The notes: generated from the letters alone by a model not told the origin. A stretch of 64,000 nucleotides of DNA from Vibrio xiamenensis (GCF_900100015.1 NZ_FNDD01000027.1:1-64000); one strand, 5' to 3'; numbered from the stretch's first letter, positions 51,986 through 61,891 are shown. Translations and numbers: made by a program.

Positions 51986-53152
51986 TTGAAAATAGCAGTT
52001 GCAGGAACCGGTTACGTTGGCCTATCCAACGCGATGCTGTTAGCTCAGCATCACGAAGTTGTGGCCGTGGATATCATCGAAGAAAAAGTGTCGATGCTAA
52101 ATCAAGGTCAATCACCGATTGTCGACAAAGAGATCGAAGATTTTCTTGCTAACAAATCTCTCAACTTCACTGCGACTCTAGATAAGCAGCAGGCTTATAA
52201 AGACGCAGAGTTTGTTATCATCGCCACGCCAACCGATTATGACGTTCAAACCAACTACTTTAATACGTCTTCCGTTGAAGCTGTCATCAAAGAAGTGATG
52301 GAAATTAACCCACACGCAACTATGGTAATTAAATCTACCATTCCTGTGGGCTACACAGAGAACATTAAGAAGCAGTTGAACTGCGACAACATCATCTTCT
52401 CACCTGAATTCCTGCGCGAAGGTAAAGCGTTATACGATAACCTGCACCCTTCTCGTATCATTGTTGGTGAACAATCAGACCGCGCACGTAAATTTGCTGA
52501 TCTATTAGTTGAAGGGGCGATTAAAGAGGACATCAAAGTTCTATTTACCAATTCAACAGAAGCGGAAGCAGTGAAGTTGTTCTCTAACACTTACCTAGCA
52601 ATGCGTGTTGCTTATTTCAACGAACTCGATTCCTACGCAGAGATTCACGGCTTAGATAGTCGTCAAATCATCGAAGGTGTTGGCTTAGATCCTCGCATCG
52701 GTAATCACTACAATAACCCATCATTCGGTTATGGTGGTTACTGTCTACCAAAAGATACTAAGCAGTTGCTTGCAAACTACGAGAACGTACCCAACAACAT
52801 TATTGGCGCCATCGTTGATGCAAACACCACGCGTAAAGACTTTGTTGCCGAATCGATTCAGAAGCGCAATCCAAAGATTGTTGGTATCTACCGTCTGATA
52901 ATGAAGGCTGGCTCAGACAACTTCCGTGCCTCTTCTATTCAAGGCATTATGAAACGCCTAAAAGCTAAAGGTATTGAGGTTATTGTTTACGAGCCAGTAT
53001 TGAAAGAGTCTGAATTCTTCAATTCTCGTGTAATTACTGACCTTAGCGCATTTAAAGCAGAAGCTGACGTGATCGTATCCAACCGTATGACGGGTGATTT
53101 GCAAGACGTTGAAGCTAAAGTCTACACTCGCGATCTATTCGGTAGTGACTAA
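51986..53152 (+). CDS. ugd: Ugd, UDP-glucose 6-dehydrogenase
   Basis: 388 residues from a TTG codon at 51986, supported by TTGGAG 7 bp upstream (51973-51978) and by the family N terminus KIAVAGTGYVGLSNAML that begins right there. It oxidises UDP-glucose to UDP-glucuronate with two NAD+. The catalytic Cys is in FGYGGYCLPKDTKQ (near 250-263), and SPEFLREGKALYDNLHPSRIIVG is another family block. UDP-GlcA may feed the core or the polymer; no glucuronate-epimerase gene is in the window. Confidence 0.96.
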   Translation: MKIAVAGTGYVGLSNAMLLAQHHEVVAVDIIEEKVSMLNQGQSPIVDKEIEDFLANKSLNFTATLDKQQAYKDAEFVIIATPTDYDVQTNYFNTSSVEAVIKEVMEINPHATMVIKSTIPVGYTENIKKQLNCDNIIFSPEFLREGKALYDNLHPSRIIVGEQSDRARKFADLLVEGAIKEDIKVLFTNSTEAEAVKLFSNTYLAMRVAYFNELDSYAEIHGLDSRQIIEGVGLDPRIGNHYNNPSFGYGGYCLPKDTKQLLANYENVPNNIIGAIVDANTTRKDFVAESIQKRNPKIVGIYRLIMKAGSDNFRASSIQGIMKRLKAKGIEVIVYEPVLKESEFFNSRVITDLSAFKAEADVIVSNRMTGDLQDVEAKVYTRDLFGSD

Positions 53153-53180
53153 ACGATATTCGATTTAATGAATGTTTAAT

Positions 53181-53223
53181 GCAAGGCAGAGTCTTTTATA
53201 CTTTTATAAAGGCTCTGCCTTGC
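53181..53223 (+). terminator. Long perfect hairpin downstream of ugd
   Basis: GCAAGGCAGAG (53181-53191) pairs with CTCTGCCTTGC (53213-53223), and the inner TTTATA/TATAAA arms extend the stem almost to the loop. No T run follows on the plus strand, so it may be a weak terminator or an mRNA-stabilising structure between ugd and the acyltransferase gene. Confidence 0.5.
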
Positions 53224-53373
53224 CGTTTAATGTCCAGATACTGTTAAGTTCTGCTCATAACACCATATTTCCTCTTCCTTACGCTCTGTCATCCCCATAT
53301 GTTCGCTGCTATACTTTGCGATTGTTATCTTTGACATTTCTAACCGCGCACTGCGCTTGATTCTTGGTATTTT

Positions 53374-54351
53374 ATGTCTGCCCAACGCAATGATTTCGAC
53401 CCTCTCGCTTACAATCCGGTGTTCCAATGGCACTTCCTTTCTCCAAAATACTGGGGAACTTGGCTAACGTTAGTTTTGCTCATTCCAATCGCGTTACTCC
53501 CTGTATCAGTACGCTACTGGCTATCGAAAAAAGTCGCCAATTGGTTAGTAAAATCGCGTAAAGGTACTGCAAATACGGCATGGGTAAACTTAGAGCTCTG
53601 CTTCCCTGAAAAAACCGACGAACAGCGCGCAGACATTCTAAGAGAGACTCTTACCACCGCTGGAGTATTTCTAACCGGTTTTAGCTTGCTCACGCTGCGC
53701 AGTAAACATTGGCTTAATAAGCAGTGTGAAATCCGTGGACTGGAAAATATTCACAATGCTCAGCGTCAAGGAAAAAACGCCATTCTTCTCGTCCCTCATA
53801 CTTGGGCGATTGATATTCCAGCGATATTGCTTGCGTCTAAAGGTATGCCTGTATCTGCAATGGCGAAAAAACAGAGTAACGAAGTGATGGACTGGTTAAT
53901 GCATCGCCAACGAGTGCAGTATGGCGGACGTGTTTATGAACGCAGTGGAGGAGTCAAGCCATTTATTAAATCGGTTCGAGATGGCTACTTAGGTTACTAC
54001 TTACCTGACCAAGACCATGGCCCAGAACATAGTATTTTCGTTGACTTCTTCGCCACAACCAAAGCTACATTACCAGGGCTAGGAAAGTTATCCAAAGTTA
54101 GTAAAGCGGTAATCATTCCAGTTTATGCAATGATCGATGCCAAAACAGGTCGTTATGTGATAGAAATTTATCCAGATTTTGAGAATTTTCCGACAGGAAA
54201 TGAACTGCAGGATGCTCGTAAAATGAACGCCTTTATTGAACAGCTGGCGGGTCAGTATCCAGAGCAATATATGTGGATACTCAAATTACTCAAGACTCAA
54301 CAAGACGGTAAGAACTATTACAAACTTGCCAAGCAAAATTTAATGAAATGA
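53374..54351 (+). CDS. lpxM: LpxM/LpxL-family late lipid A acyltransferase
   Basis: 325 residues. One N-terminal membrane anchor (about 30-48), then the catalytic HTWAID (H-x4-D) near 147-152 and the YYLPDQDHGPEHSIFVDFF block, as in LpxM/MsbB. It adds a secondary acyl chain to Kdo2- or Kdo-lipid A. Vibrios have several such enzymes; which chain this one transfers cannot be read. Its place in the core cluster after gmhD matches Vibrio cholerae gene order. Confidence 0.87.
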   Translation: MSAQRNDFDPLAYNPVFQWHFLSPKYWGTWLTLVLLIPIALLPVSVRYWLSKKVANWLVKSRKGTANTAWVNLELCFPEKTDEQRADILRETLTTAGVFLTGFSLLTLRSKHWLNKQCEIRGLENIHNAQRQGKNAILLVPHTWAIDIPAILLASKGMPVSAMAKKQSNEVMDWLMHRQRVQYGGRVYERSGGVKPFIKSVRDGYLGYYLPDQDHGPEHSIFVDFFATTKATLPGLGKLSKVSKAVIIPVYAMIDAKTGRYVIEIYPDFENFPTGNELQDARKMNAFIEQLAGQYPEQYMWILKLLKTQQDGKNYYKLAKQNLMK

Positions 54352-54485
54352 TATGTATCTCGAGTTTTAGACTCTGCCTCATTTCGTTACAGCTGCTAAT
54401 CTTCCATTCGTAATGGGCAAAATTTGTCTAAAACTCAAATACATGTTTTTTCAACGTTATTTTATTTATTAAGGGTTACTTCCTA

Positions 54486-55763
54486 GTGTGCTTTTCTTCT
54501 GTTCGTAGTGTGGCAAGACATAATGCCATGTTAAGAGGTTCGGTTACTTTATTAAGTGCTTTGTTTTTTGCGACACTCACCGTAACTCCAAACTCCTATA
54601 GCTTCGCCGCATTAACCTTAGGTGTTTTATCTTTGGTAACCTTACCTTTAACTTGGCGAGTTTGGAACACATCAAAAGACGTTAGGCTAATTACTATCGC
54701 GCTATGCGCTTACTTTGTTGCGTACTTCTTAGAAATGCTCATTCACTCGGAATCATTTAGTATTATAGACATCCCGAGTAGAGTGCTTCTCGCTGCCCTT
54801 ACACTAGGCTTACTCTATAGGTACCCACCTAAACTTAGTTGGGTCACACTGTCGATATCTCTAGGCGCGGTAATCAGTGGCGTAATTGCTATCTATTTTA
54901 CATACGCCTTAAATATACGAGCATTCTCCGATTATGGGTATATGGTGATTCAAATCGGCGGAATCTGTGCTTGGTTAGGAACCCTAAGCTTAATCAGCTT
55001 CCTTCACTATGTTCACGAAAGAAAACTTAAGTACTCGATTATATGCGCAATTGGCTCGATTTTCGCAATTCTAGCCACTCTATTATCTGGCGCCAGAGGG
55101 GCGTGGTTGCTAACTCCCTTTATTATGGTCTTAAGCTTATGGGCATATAAACGCTGCTTAGAAAGAAAAAAACTGGCTGTCGCCCTTGCTGCTATTGCTT
55201 TAATGTTATCTGTAGTAGCCCCACAACTAAAACAGCGAATTGATTTAGTATTCCAAGACATTGCCTTATATAAACAAAATCAACTTAGTACATCCTCGGG
55301 TGCGAGAATAGAGATGTGGAAATCGGCGATTTTAACAAGTATGGATTATCCCATATTAGGGGTTGGCCATGATGGCGTTACTGCCCAAAAATTGAAGCAG
55401 ATTGAGAAAGACCAGATCACAAGAGATGTCTTGCAATTCAAACGTGCACACAACCAATACTTGGAAGAGTTACAAACTAAAGGACTGGTCGGGGTTCTGG
55501 CTTTATTAGTGCTGTTCTTAGTCCCTTTAAGATGGTTCTATAAGAAACTACTCCTTGGCATAGCTCTCGCTAACTCGCAATTAAAAGCTTTAAGCCTAAT
55601 GGGATGCATGCACATTTTGATGATCATGGGATTTTGCTTAACCCAGCATTACTTAAACCATCATTCAGGCATCTTGGTCTTTTCATTTGGCCTTGCAATA
55701 CTGGCCGCTCTAACAATTCGTTCTGAAGAAGATTCGGTTCAAGGTAGTAAGGAAACGAAGTGA
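54486..55763 (+). CDS. waaL: WaaL, O-antigen ligase
   Basis: 425 residues from GTG 54486 with AAGGG about 10 bp upstream; an ATG at 54528 is possible. About 10-12 transmembrane helices, with LLSGARGAWLLTP and a periplasmic loop holding SSGARIEMWKSAI and RAHNQYLEEL, the Arg and His signatures of the Wzy_C/WaaL family. It transfers the undecaprenyl-linked O-chain to lipid A-core. It overlaps waaF by four bases (GTGA). Confidence 0.9.
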   Translation: MCFSSVRSVARHNAMLRGSVTLLSALFFATLTVTPNSYSFAALTLGVLSLVTLPLTWRVWNTSKDVRLITIALCAYFVAYFLEMLIHSESFSIIDIPSRVLLAALTLGLLYRYPPKLSWVTLSISLGAVISGVIAIYFTYALNIRAFSDYGYMVIQIGGICAWLGTLSLISFLHYVHERKLKYSIICAIGSIFAILATLLSGARGAWLLTPFIMVLSLWAYKRCLERKKLAVALAAIALMLSVVAPQLKQRIDLVFQDIALYKQNQLSTSSGARIEMWKSAILTSMDYPILGVGHDGVTAQKLKQIEKDQITRDVLQFKRAHNQYLEELQTKGLVGVLALLVLFLVPLRWFYKKLLLGIALANSQLKALSLMGCMHILMIMGFCLTQHYLNHHSGILVFSFGLAILAALTIRSEEDSVQGSKETK

Positions 55764-56794
55764 AAATATTAATCATTGGCCCGTCATGGGTCGGCGATAT
55801 GGTGATGTCCCAATCTCTCTACATCACACTGAAAAAACTTCATCCCGACGCATCCATTGACGTCATCGCTCCTGCTTGGTGTAAACCCATTCTAGAGCGC
55901 ATGCCGGAAATCAATAACGCCATCGATATGCCAATTGGCCATGGTGAATTTAATTTCTTTGGTCGCCGTAAAATTGGTAAATCGCTGCAAGGCCAATATG
56001 ACCACGCCTATATTTTGCCGAACTCAGCAAAGTCTGCACTGATCCCTTGGTTTGCCAATATCCCGAAAAGAACGGGGTGGAAAGGAGAAAGCCGCTATGT
56101 TTTGCTTAATGACCTTCGACCCAATAAGAAGTCATTTCAATTTATGGTCGAACGATATGTCGCGCTCGCCTATCCAAAGCAGCAGATGCAAAACTCTCAG
56201 TCTTTAGGCGGATTGGATAAGCTCCCAAGACCAAAACTGACCATAGATAAAAACACTCAATCTGAAACACTTGCTAAGTTCGGATTACAAACCGACAGTG
56301 ATGTCATCGGTTTATGTCCTGGCGCCGAATTTGGTCCAGCCAAAAAATGGCCAGAAAACCATTATGCTGAAGTAGCTGAATTTGCGGTTAAAAATGGCAA
56401 ACAAGTGTGGCTTTTTGGATCGCAAAAAGATTTACAAACCTGTGAGTCAATCAAAGCCCAAGTATCGAACTCAGAAAAAGTTACCGTATTAGCAGGCAAA
56501 ACGTCTCTTATTGAAGCGGTTGATCTTCTTGCTGCATGCTCGACAGTTGCAAGCAATGACTCAGGTTTGATGCATGTAGCGGCAGCCGTTGGATGCAACG
56601 TTGTTGCGATATATGGCTCTACATCGCCGAAATACACGCCACCATTAGCTGAAAACGTTGAGATAGTGCATACCGATATTGAATGCCGACCATGTTTTAA
56701 ACGTGAGTGTCGCTTTAACCACCTGAAGTGTTTAACTGAATTGTCGCCTCAGCAAGTGATTAATGGCATTCAAAAAATGGATCGAATCATTTAA
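55760..56794 (+). CDS. waaF: WaaF, ADP-heptose:LPS heptosyltransferase II
   Basis: 344 residues from a GTG start that overlaps the waaL stop. GT9 family: KILIIGPSWVGDMVMSQSLY (2-21), LCPGAEFGPAKKWP (near 182-195) and SNDSGLMHVAAAVG with the acidic substrate site. It adds the second heptose to the inner core. The RPCFKRECRFNH Cys-rich tail is characteristic of WaaF. HldD upstream supplies its donor. Confidence 0.95.
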   Translation: MKILIIGPSWVGDMVMSQSLYITLKKLHPDASIDVIAPAWCKPILERMPEINNAIDMPIGHGEFNFFGRRKIGKSLQGQYDHAYILPNSAKSALIPWFANIPKRTGWKGESRYVLLNDLRPNKKSFQFMVERYVALAYPKQQMQNSQSLGGLDKLPRPKLTIDKNTQSETLAKFGLQTDSDVIGLCPGAEFGPAKKWPENHYAEVAEFAVKNGKQVWLFGSQKDLQTCESIKAQVSNSEKVTVLAGKTSLIEAVDLLAACSTVASNDSGLMHVAAAVGCNVVAIYGSTSPKYTPPLAENVEIVHTDIECRPCFKRECRFNHLKCLTELSPQQVINGIQKMDRII

Positions 56795-56799
56795 TCGCT

Positions 56800-58059
56800 A
56801 TGTTAACTCGAGTTATTTACACCGCTGTCCTTGTGCTCGTCGCGCCTTTTTTACTGTTATCTTTATACAAAAAAAAGCCCGGCAAACCCGCGTTTGGGAA
56901 GCGTTGGAAAGAGCATTTTGGCGTGACACCAAAAGTCAGCGCTCACTCACCTGTGTGGATTCATGCGGTTTCCGTTGGCGAAGTCATTGCTGCGATACCA
57001 CTTATCAAAGAACTCAAAGCTGCACATCCAGAACAAGATATTGTGGTATCCACCACCACCAGCACCGGCGCTGAACAAGTCGAGAAGCTGGGCGATTTAG
57101 TTGAACATCGCTACATGCCGATCGATTTTTCTTTCGCGGTGCGCGGTTTTCTCAAAGCAGTCAAACCGCAGAAATTACTGATTATCGAAACCGAGCTGTG
57201 GCCCAATACTCTGCAAACCGTCGCCAAAGCAGATATACCGATTACCATCATCAATGCGCGCTTATCGGAAAAATCACGCCAAAGCTATCAACGCATTCAA
57301 CCGATATTTAACTTGGTTCGACCAACGTTAAGCCAAGTCCTATGCCAAACTGAGGCCGACGCCGAGCGCTTCGCCGCTTTAGGCATCGACAGTAGCAAAC
57401 TTGCCGTCACTGGCTCAATAAAGTTCGATATTCAAGTTCCTAAGCAAATTCGCGAGCAAAGCAGCGCACTGCGCCATCAACTTGGAAAAAACCGCCCGGT
57501 TTGGATAGCCGCAAGCACTCACAAAGGCGAAGACGAACAGGTACTTAGTGCCCACCGAGCTGTCCTTGCTAAGCAACCCAGCGCGCTATTAATTTTGGTT
57601 CCACGTCATCCAGAACGTTTTGACGCTATGTTTGAACTGTGTCAGCAGCAAGGCTTTGAGACTCAACGTCGCACTGCGTTAACCTCAGACAATGGCCTCG
57701 ACTCTGACTGCCAAGTCTATTTAGCTGATACTATGGGCGAAATGTTATTGCTGCTTGGCGCATCCGACGTGTGCTTTATGGGTGGAAGTTTAGTGGGTGA
57801 TAAAGTGGGTGGGCATAATCTGCTAGAACCGACCGCAGTGAACATTCCATCGCTCACTGGCCCAAGTTACTACAACTTTAAAGAGATCACGCAAGCGCTA
57901 TTAGAATTGGGTATCGTTACTGTGGTTGAAGATTCACAGCAACTTGCCGAACAAGTAAACAGATTGTTGGCAGAGCCACAAAGCGATCTTGTCGATAAAA
58001 CCTCGCAGTTTATGCACGCTAATAGCGGTGCACTGCAACGAACTCTCAATCTTCTCTAA
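56800..58059 (+). CDS. waaA: WaaA (KdtA), Kdo transferase
   Basis: 419 residues. A single N-terminal membrane anchor (about 4-23), then GFG/KRW and IHAVSVGEVIAAIPLI, PVWIAASTHKGEDEQVL, and GGSLVGDKVGGHNLLEP near 330-347, all GT30 signatures. It transfers Kdo from CMP-Kdo to lipid IVA. The presence of kdkA next door suggests a Vibrio-type core with one phosphorylated Kdo, so this WaaA may be effectively monofunctional; that is inference. Confidence 0.95.
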   Translation: MLTRVIYTAVLVLVAPFLLLSLYKKKPGKPAFGKRWKEHFGVTPKVSAHSPVWIHAVSVGEVIAAIPLIKELKAAHPEQDIVVSTTTSTGAEQVEKLGDLVEHRYMPIDFSFAVRGFLKAVKPQKLLIIETELWPNTLQTVAKADIPITIINARLSEKSRQSYQRIQPIFNLVRPTLSQVLCQTEADAERFAALGIDSSKLAVTGSIKFDIQVPKQIREQSSALRHQLGKNRPVWIAASTHKGEDEQVLSAHRAVLAKQPSALLILVPRHPERFDAMFELCQQQGFETQRRTALTSDNGLDSDCQVYLADTMGEMLLLLGASDVCFMGGSLVGDKVGGHNLLEPTAVNIPSLTGPSYYNFKEITQALLELGIVTVVEDSQQLAEQVNRLLAEPQSDLVDKTSQFMHANSGALQRTLNLL

Positions 58060-58066
58060 CCAAGCA

Positions 58067-58098
58067 CTTTGCTAAGCCAGCATTCTGGTTTAGCAAAG
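58067..58098. terminator. Hairpin between convergent waaA and kdkA
   Basis: CTTTGCTAAGCCAG (58067-58080) pairs with CTGGTTTAGCAAAG (58085-58098) over 14 bp with one G-T wobble and a CATT loop. There is no T run on either strand. It is probably a shared terminator or 3'-end stabiliser. Confidence 0.6.
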
Positions 58099-58147
58099 CC
58101 GATGTCCTTATCGTTTTATCAGCGCGGCAACCATCAAGCTTGTGTCA

Positions 58148-58846
58148 TCAACAAGCATCTGCGATTAAGGCTTGCCAATCACTTTCTTGCCAATGAATGC
58201 CGCGTTTGGTTTGTTCTTTAAGGAATGAACGCTTAAGACGTGCCCAGTTTGACGCTTTCCAGCCGTCACCGCTTTGCTGGTAGCACTTATCAAAATCAAT
58301 GATCCACACGCGCTGCTGGTCATCAAGCAAGATGTTATGAATATTGAGATCAGTGTGGTTCACCTGAGCTTGGTGCATTCGACGAATCTGTGCGCCGATG
58401 GCTTGATACACCTCAGGCGATAATGGCGCTTGCTGCAGAATATCCACTAAGTCGCGAGCATTAGCGATTTTTTCACTAAGAATATCCGCGCGGTAAACCA
58501 GACCAGAGCGCACGGCGCGTGCCGCAATCGGTTTTGGCACATTCACGCCCTGAGCCGCTAAATGCTCCAGCAGTTGATACTCTTGAAAACTGCGCGTTTT
58601 TTCCCACGACTGAAACCAATATTGGTCTTTGACTAATTTGCCAAATAGGCCACCACGTCGATAATGCCGTAATGCCGCTGGCAAACGATCCGTTTGCACA
58701 AACCATGTCGTACCTCGACCTTGAGCGCTGCCAATCACACGCTGGTTTTGCTGCCAAAATTCTGGGTCAAAACAACGCTCGACAGGTTCGTTGAGTAAAC
58801 TTTCGTTGAACCAAATACACTGGTTGGCGTGTTTTACTGTTTTCAT
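58148..58846 (-). CDS. kdkA: KdkA, Kdo kinase
   Basis: 232 residues. A protein-kinase-like fold with RGGLFGKLVKDQYWF, the catalytic loop HTDLNIHNILLD (near 164-175) and the metal site IDFDKCYQQ. It phosphorylates Kdo at O-4 on Kdo-lipid A, in place of a second Kdo, as in Haemophilus and Vibrio. It is the only minus-strand gene between hldD and the right-edge gene and is divergent from the next heptosyltransferase gene over 149 bp that must hold both promoters. Confidence 0.93.
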   Translation of the reverse strand: MKTVKHANQCIWFNESLLNEPVERCFDPEFWQQNQRVIGSAQGRGTTWFVQTDRLPAALRHYRRGGLFGKLVKDQYWFQSWEKTRSFQEYQLLEHLAAQGVNVPKPIAARAVRSGLVYRADILSEKIANARDLVDILQQAPLSPEVYQAIGAQIRRMHQAQVNHTDLNIHNILLDDQQRVWIIDFDKCYQQSGDGWKASNWARLKRSFLKEQTKRGIHWQESDWQALIADAC

Positions 58847-58995
58847 GAATTTCCAATCATCAATGAGTCTTGTCCAAAACCAGTTACAACTGGCTTAAAG
58901 CCTTGCATACAGTGCTCAAAAAAGCGATGTGCATTTTACATTTTCTCACCCTATCTGCATAATCGCTGGAACTTTTTTATATCAGCACAGTTTCT

Positions 58996-60057
58996 ATGGC
59001 TCTGTTTTCAACCGCTCCAAACTCACTCTGTATTTTGCGCCTATCTGCGATTGGTGACGTGTGTAATACCGTGGCCGCCGTGCAAGCCATTCAACGTGCT
59101 TGGCCATCAACATCCATCACTTGGATTACGGGTAAATTAGAAGCGCAATTAATCTGCGATTTGCCGAGTGTGGAAGTCATCGTATTTGATAAAAAGCTCG
59201 GCTTCAAAGCCTATACCCAGCTTTGGAAGCAGCTTAAAGGACAGCGATTTGATGCCCTGCTGCATATGCAATATGCGTTGAGAGCCAGTATTGCAACCCT
59301 AGGGATTAAAGCAAAGTATAAACTGGGGTTTGATGCCAAGCGCAGCCAAGATTTTCAAACGTTGTTTACCAATGTCAAAGTGCCTTCACCGCAAGAGCCG
59401 CACGTTCTGGATGGCCTGCTGGCTTTTGGCCACACGCTTGGTATTCAGGATATGGCGCCAAGTTGGCAGATTCCTTTTAGTGAAAAAGATGCCGCTTGGG
59501 CACAGGCGCAGCTTGCTGCGGATAAACGCAATTTAGTCGTGGTACCTGCTGCCAGCAAAGCTTATAAGAACTGGACTGCCGAAGGATACGGCGAAGTAAT
59601 TCGCCACGCTCAGCAACGAGGATTCAACGTCATTCTTGCCGGTAGTCCGGCGCAAATAGAACTGGACCTTGCCAGCGCGGTAGAAACGCAATTGAGCGAA
59701 CCGGTGAATAATCTCGTTGGTAAAAGTAGCATCAAACAGATGCTGGCACTTCTCAGCGCTGCAGACTTAGTGATTGCCCCGGATACTGGCCCTGCCCATA
59801 TGGCCAATGCGGTCGATACACCAGTGGTTGGCTTATATGCGCACCATAACCCAGCGCGTACTGGCCCTTATCAGTATCGTGACTATGTGGTATCTGCGTA
59901 TCAAGAAGCGATTCAAGCCGAACACAAGCAGCCAATAGAAACACTCGACTGGCGTACTCGTGTTCAAGACAAACAGGCGATGAAACGCATTCAATCCTCG
60001 CAAGTTATTGCTATGTTTGATCAAGCCGTAGAAGACTTTCGCCTGTTGACTCATTAA
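58996..60057 (+). CDS. Heptosyltransferase-family (GT9) core glycosyltransferase
   Basis: 353 residues. CILRLSAIGDVCNTVAAVQAI (12-32) is the WaaC/OpsX-type N terminus, and VIAPDTGPAHMANAVDTPVVGLYAHHNP the C-terminal donor site. This is closest in pattern to heptosyltransferase I (WaaC/OpsX), which would be the missing first step before WaaF. It starts a plus-strand run of core genes; its stop is followed at once by the next ATG. Confidence 0.85.
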   Translation: MALFSTAPNSLCILRLSAIGDVCNTVAAVQAIQRAWPSTSITWITGKLEAQLICDLPSVEVIVFDKKLGFKAYTQLWKQLKGQRFDALLHMQYALRASIATLGIKAKYKLGFDAKRSQDFQTLFTNVKVPSPQEPHVLDGLLAFGHTLGIQDMAPSWQIPFSEKDAAWAQAQLAADKRNLVVVPAASKAYKNWTAEGYGEVIRHAQQRGFNVILAGSPAQIELDLASAVETQLSEPVNNLVGKSSIKQMLALLSAADLVIAPDTGPAHMANAVDTPVVGLYAHHNPARTGPYQYRDYVVSAYQEAIQAEHKQPIETLDWRTRVQDKQAMKRIQSSQVIAMFDQAVEDFRLLTH

Positions 60058-60858
60058 ATGGAAAAATATCCTGTGAACAAGCCAACTTTAGCTGTCGCAC
60101 TTATTGTCAAAAACGAACAAAAACATCTGCAAGCCTGTTTGGAAACTGTGCATGATTGGGTCGATGAAATTGTGATTCTCGATTCTGGTAGCCAAGACCA
60201 GACAGAATCTATCGCCCGTCAGTTTACCGACAAATTTTTTACCAACCTTGATTGGCCGGGGTTTGGTAAGCAAAGACAACTCGCTCAAAGCTATGTGTCG
60301 AGTGACTTCGTATTATGGCTAGATGCGGACGAACGCGTGACTCCTGAGCTTAAGCAAAGCATTCAAGATGCTATCGCTAATCACACACCACAGACTGTGT
60401 ATCGAGTTAACCGATTGACCACCGCGTTCGGCAAACAGATCCACCATTCCGGTTGGTCACCAGATTGGGTGGTGCGACTATTTAAAACCAATGAAACCCA
60501 GTACAACGACGCATTAGTACACGAAAGCGTCAAGGTTCCACAAGGCTTTAATACCGCCTCATTAAGCGGTCGCCTCAAGCATTTCACGTACGAACAACTT
60601 CACGAGTACACACGAAAAACGCATCAATACATGCAAGCTTGGGCTGATCAAAGGGAAGGCAAAAAATCCTCTTCACTGCTTGGCGCTATCTTGCACGGCT
60701 TTTTCCGTTTTCTAAAAATGTACGTGTTAAAAAAAGGTTTTATGGATGGTAAACACGGTTTACTGCTGGCGATCTTAAGCGCTAACACCACATTCACTCG
60801 TTACGCCGATTTGTGGCTTCGTGACTATGTGAAGAAACACCGCAAGGATCAGGAATAA
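60058..60858 (+). CDS. GT2 glycosyltransferase, WaaE/KdtX-like
   Basis: 266 residues. GT-A fold: LAVALIVKNEQKHLQACLETV (11-31), DEIVILDSGSQDQT and VLWLDADERVTPE (DxD near 85-90), and the late GWSPDWVVRLFK, matching the LPS inner-core beta-1,4-glucosyltransferase (WaaE) group. It starts with no gap after the previous stop and is followed directly by the GT4 gene. The donor is probably UDP-glucose; inferred from the family. Confidence 0.85.
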   Translation: MEKYPVNKPTLAVALIVKNEQKHLQACLETVHDWVDEIVILDSGSQDQTESIARQFTDKFFTNLDWPGFGKQRQLAQSYVSSDFVLWLDADERVTPELKQSIQDAIANHTPQTVYRVNRLTTAFGKQIHHSGWSPDWVVRLFKTNETQYNDALVHESVKVPQGFNTASLSGRLKHFTYEQLHEYTRKTHQYMQAWADQREGKKSSSLLGAILHGFFRFLKMYVLKKGFMDGKHGLLLAILSANTTFTRYADLWLRDYVKKHRKDQE

Positions 60859-61887
60859 ATGAAAGTTTGTCATGTGAATTTGGCTTCCGGCTACCATGGC
60901 GGTGAAAACCAAACTCTAACGCTTATCAAACATCAGATCGCGCTCGGTTATCAGCTCACTGTGGTTGCCAATCCCAAAAGCCCATTTGCCGATGCGATTC
61001 GTAAACTGGATTGCCGTTTAGTCCTGGCAAAAAACTACTTTCAGGCGCATGGGAAATCCGTTACCCAAGGCTGTCAGTTGATTCATGTCCATGAAGGTCG
61101 AGCAATTTATTGGGCGCTCATCCAGCACAAGTTACATAGTATTCCCTACATAGTGACTCGTCGTATCGATAACAAATTGAAAAAGAAATGGCTGGCGAAT
61201 ATCGCGTATCACAATGCCAGTGCCGCTATCGGTTTAAGTAACGAGATCGTCGCTCGCATCAAAGAAGCCTATCCCGATCTCACAACCTATAAAATTCCAA
61301 GCTCACCTGTCTCATATCCAGTACAACAGCAGCAAGTCGCGCAAATTCGCGAGCAATTTAATGATAAATTCCTCATTATTCATGCCGCTAATATGCTTAA
61401 ACACAAAGGCTTTGATGTCACCATCCAAGCCGCTCGCGAGTTAGAATCTCAGTATCCTCAGTTGCACTTTGCGCTACTCGGTGATGGGAAAGAACGCGAA
61501 AATTTACAGCAGCAAGCGCAAGGGTTAACTAACCTCAGTTTTATGGGCAAACAATCCAATATGGGTGACTGGTTTAATGCCGCAGATTTAATGGTCCATC
61601 CTTCTTACAGTGAAGGTTTAGGCTCAGTGATCCTAGAAGGGCTTCACGCCGGACTTACAGCGGTTGCAAGCCGTGCTGGCGGTATTCCTGACATCGTAGA
61701 AGATGGCGTTTCCGGTTTGTTAATAACCCCTGGCGATAGCCAAGCATTAGCCAAAGCCATTGTCGATATTGAGCAAAACCAAGATTTACGCGAACGCTTA
61801 ATCGCAGGTGCGCAGCATAAGCTGAAGGATTTCTATATCGAACATACCGCGATGCTCTACCAAGACATTTACCAAAAGGTTTCCTAA
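60859..61887 (+). CDS. GT4 core glycosyltransferase
   Basis: 342 residues. GT-B fold with VCHVNLASGYHGGENQTLTLI (3-23), HAANMLKHKGFDVTI, LLGDGKEREN, and MVHPSYSEGLGSVILEGLHAG, the nucleotide-sugar binding E-x7-E segment near 258-266. It belongs to the core-assembly run and abuts the upstream stop codon. The exact sugar is unknown; a hexose or heptose residue of the outer core is likely. Confidence 0.83.
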   Translation: MKVCHVNLASGYHGGENQTLTLIKHQIALGYQLTVVANPKSPFADAIRKLDCRLVLAKNYFQAHGKSVTQGCQLIHVHEGRAIYWALIQHKLHSIPYIVTRRIDNKLKKKWLANIAYHNASAAIGLSNEIVARIKEAYPDLTTYKIPSSPVSYPVQQQQVAQIREQFNDKFLIIHAANMLKHKGFDVTIQAARELESQYPQLHFALLGDGKERENLQQQAQGLTNLSFMGKQSNMGDWFNAADLMVHPSYSEGLGSVILEGLHAGLTAVASRAGGIPDIVEDGVSGLLITPGDSQALAKAIVDIEQNQDLRERLIAGAQHKLKDFYIEHTAMLYQDIYQKVS

Positions 61888-61891
61888 TATC

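Noticed and set aside
51859..52152. 97-residue plus-strand frame starting in the hldD-ugd gap
   Set aside because: It overlaps the ugd start in another frame; the Arg/Ser-rich product has no motif, while ugd has a good ribosome site and family N terminus.
56763..57074. 103-residue frame bridging waaF and waaA
   Set aside because: It is an out-of-frame shadow of the waaF end and waaA start; Arg/Cys-rich with no homology pattern.
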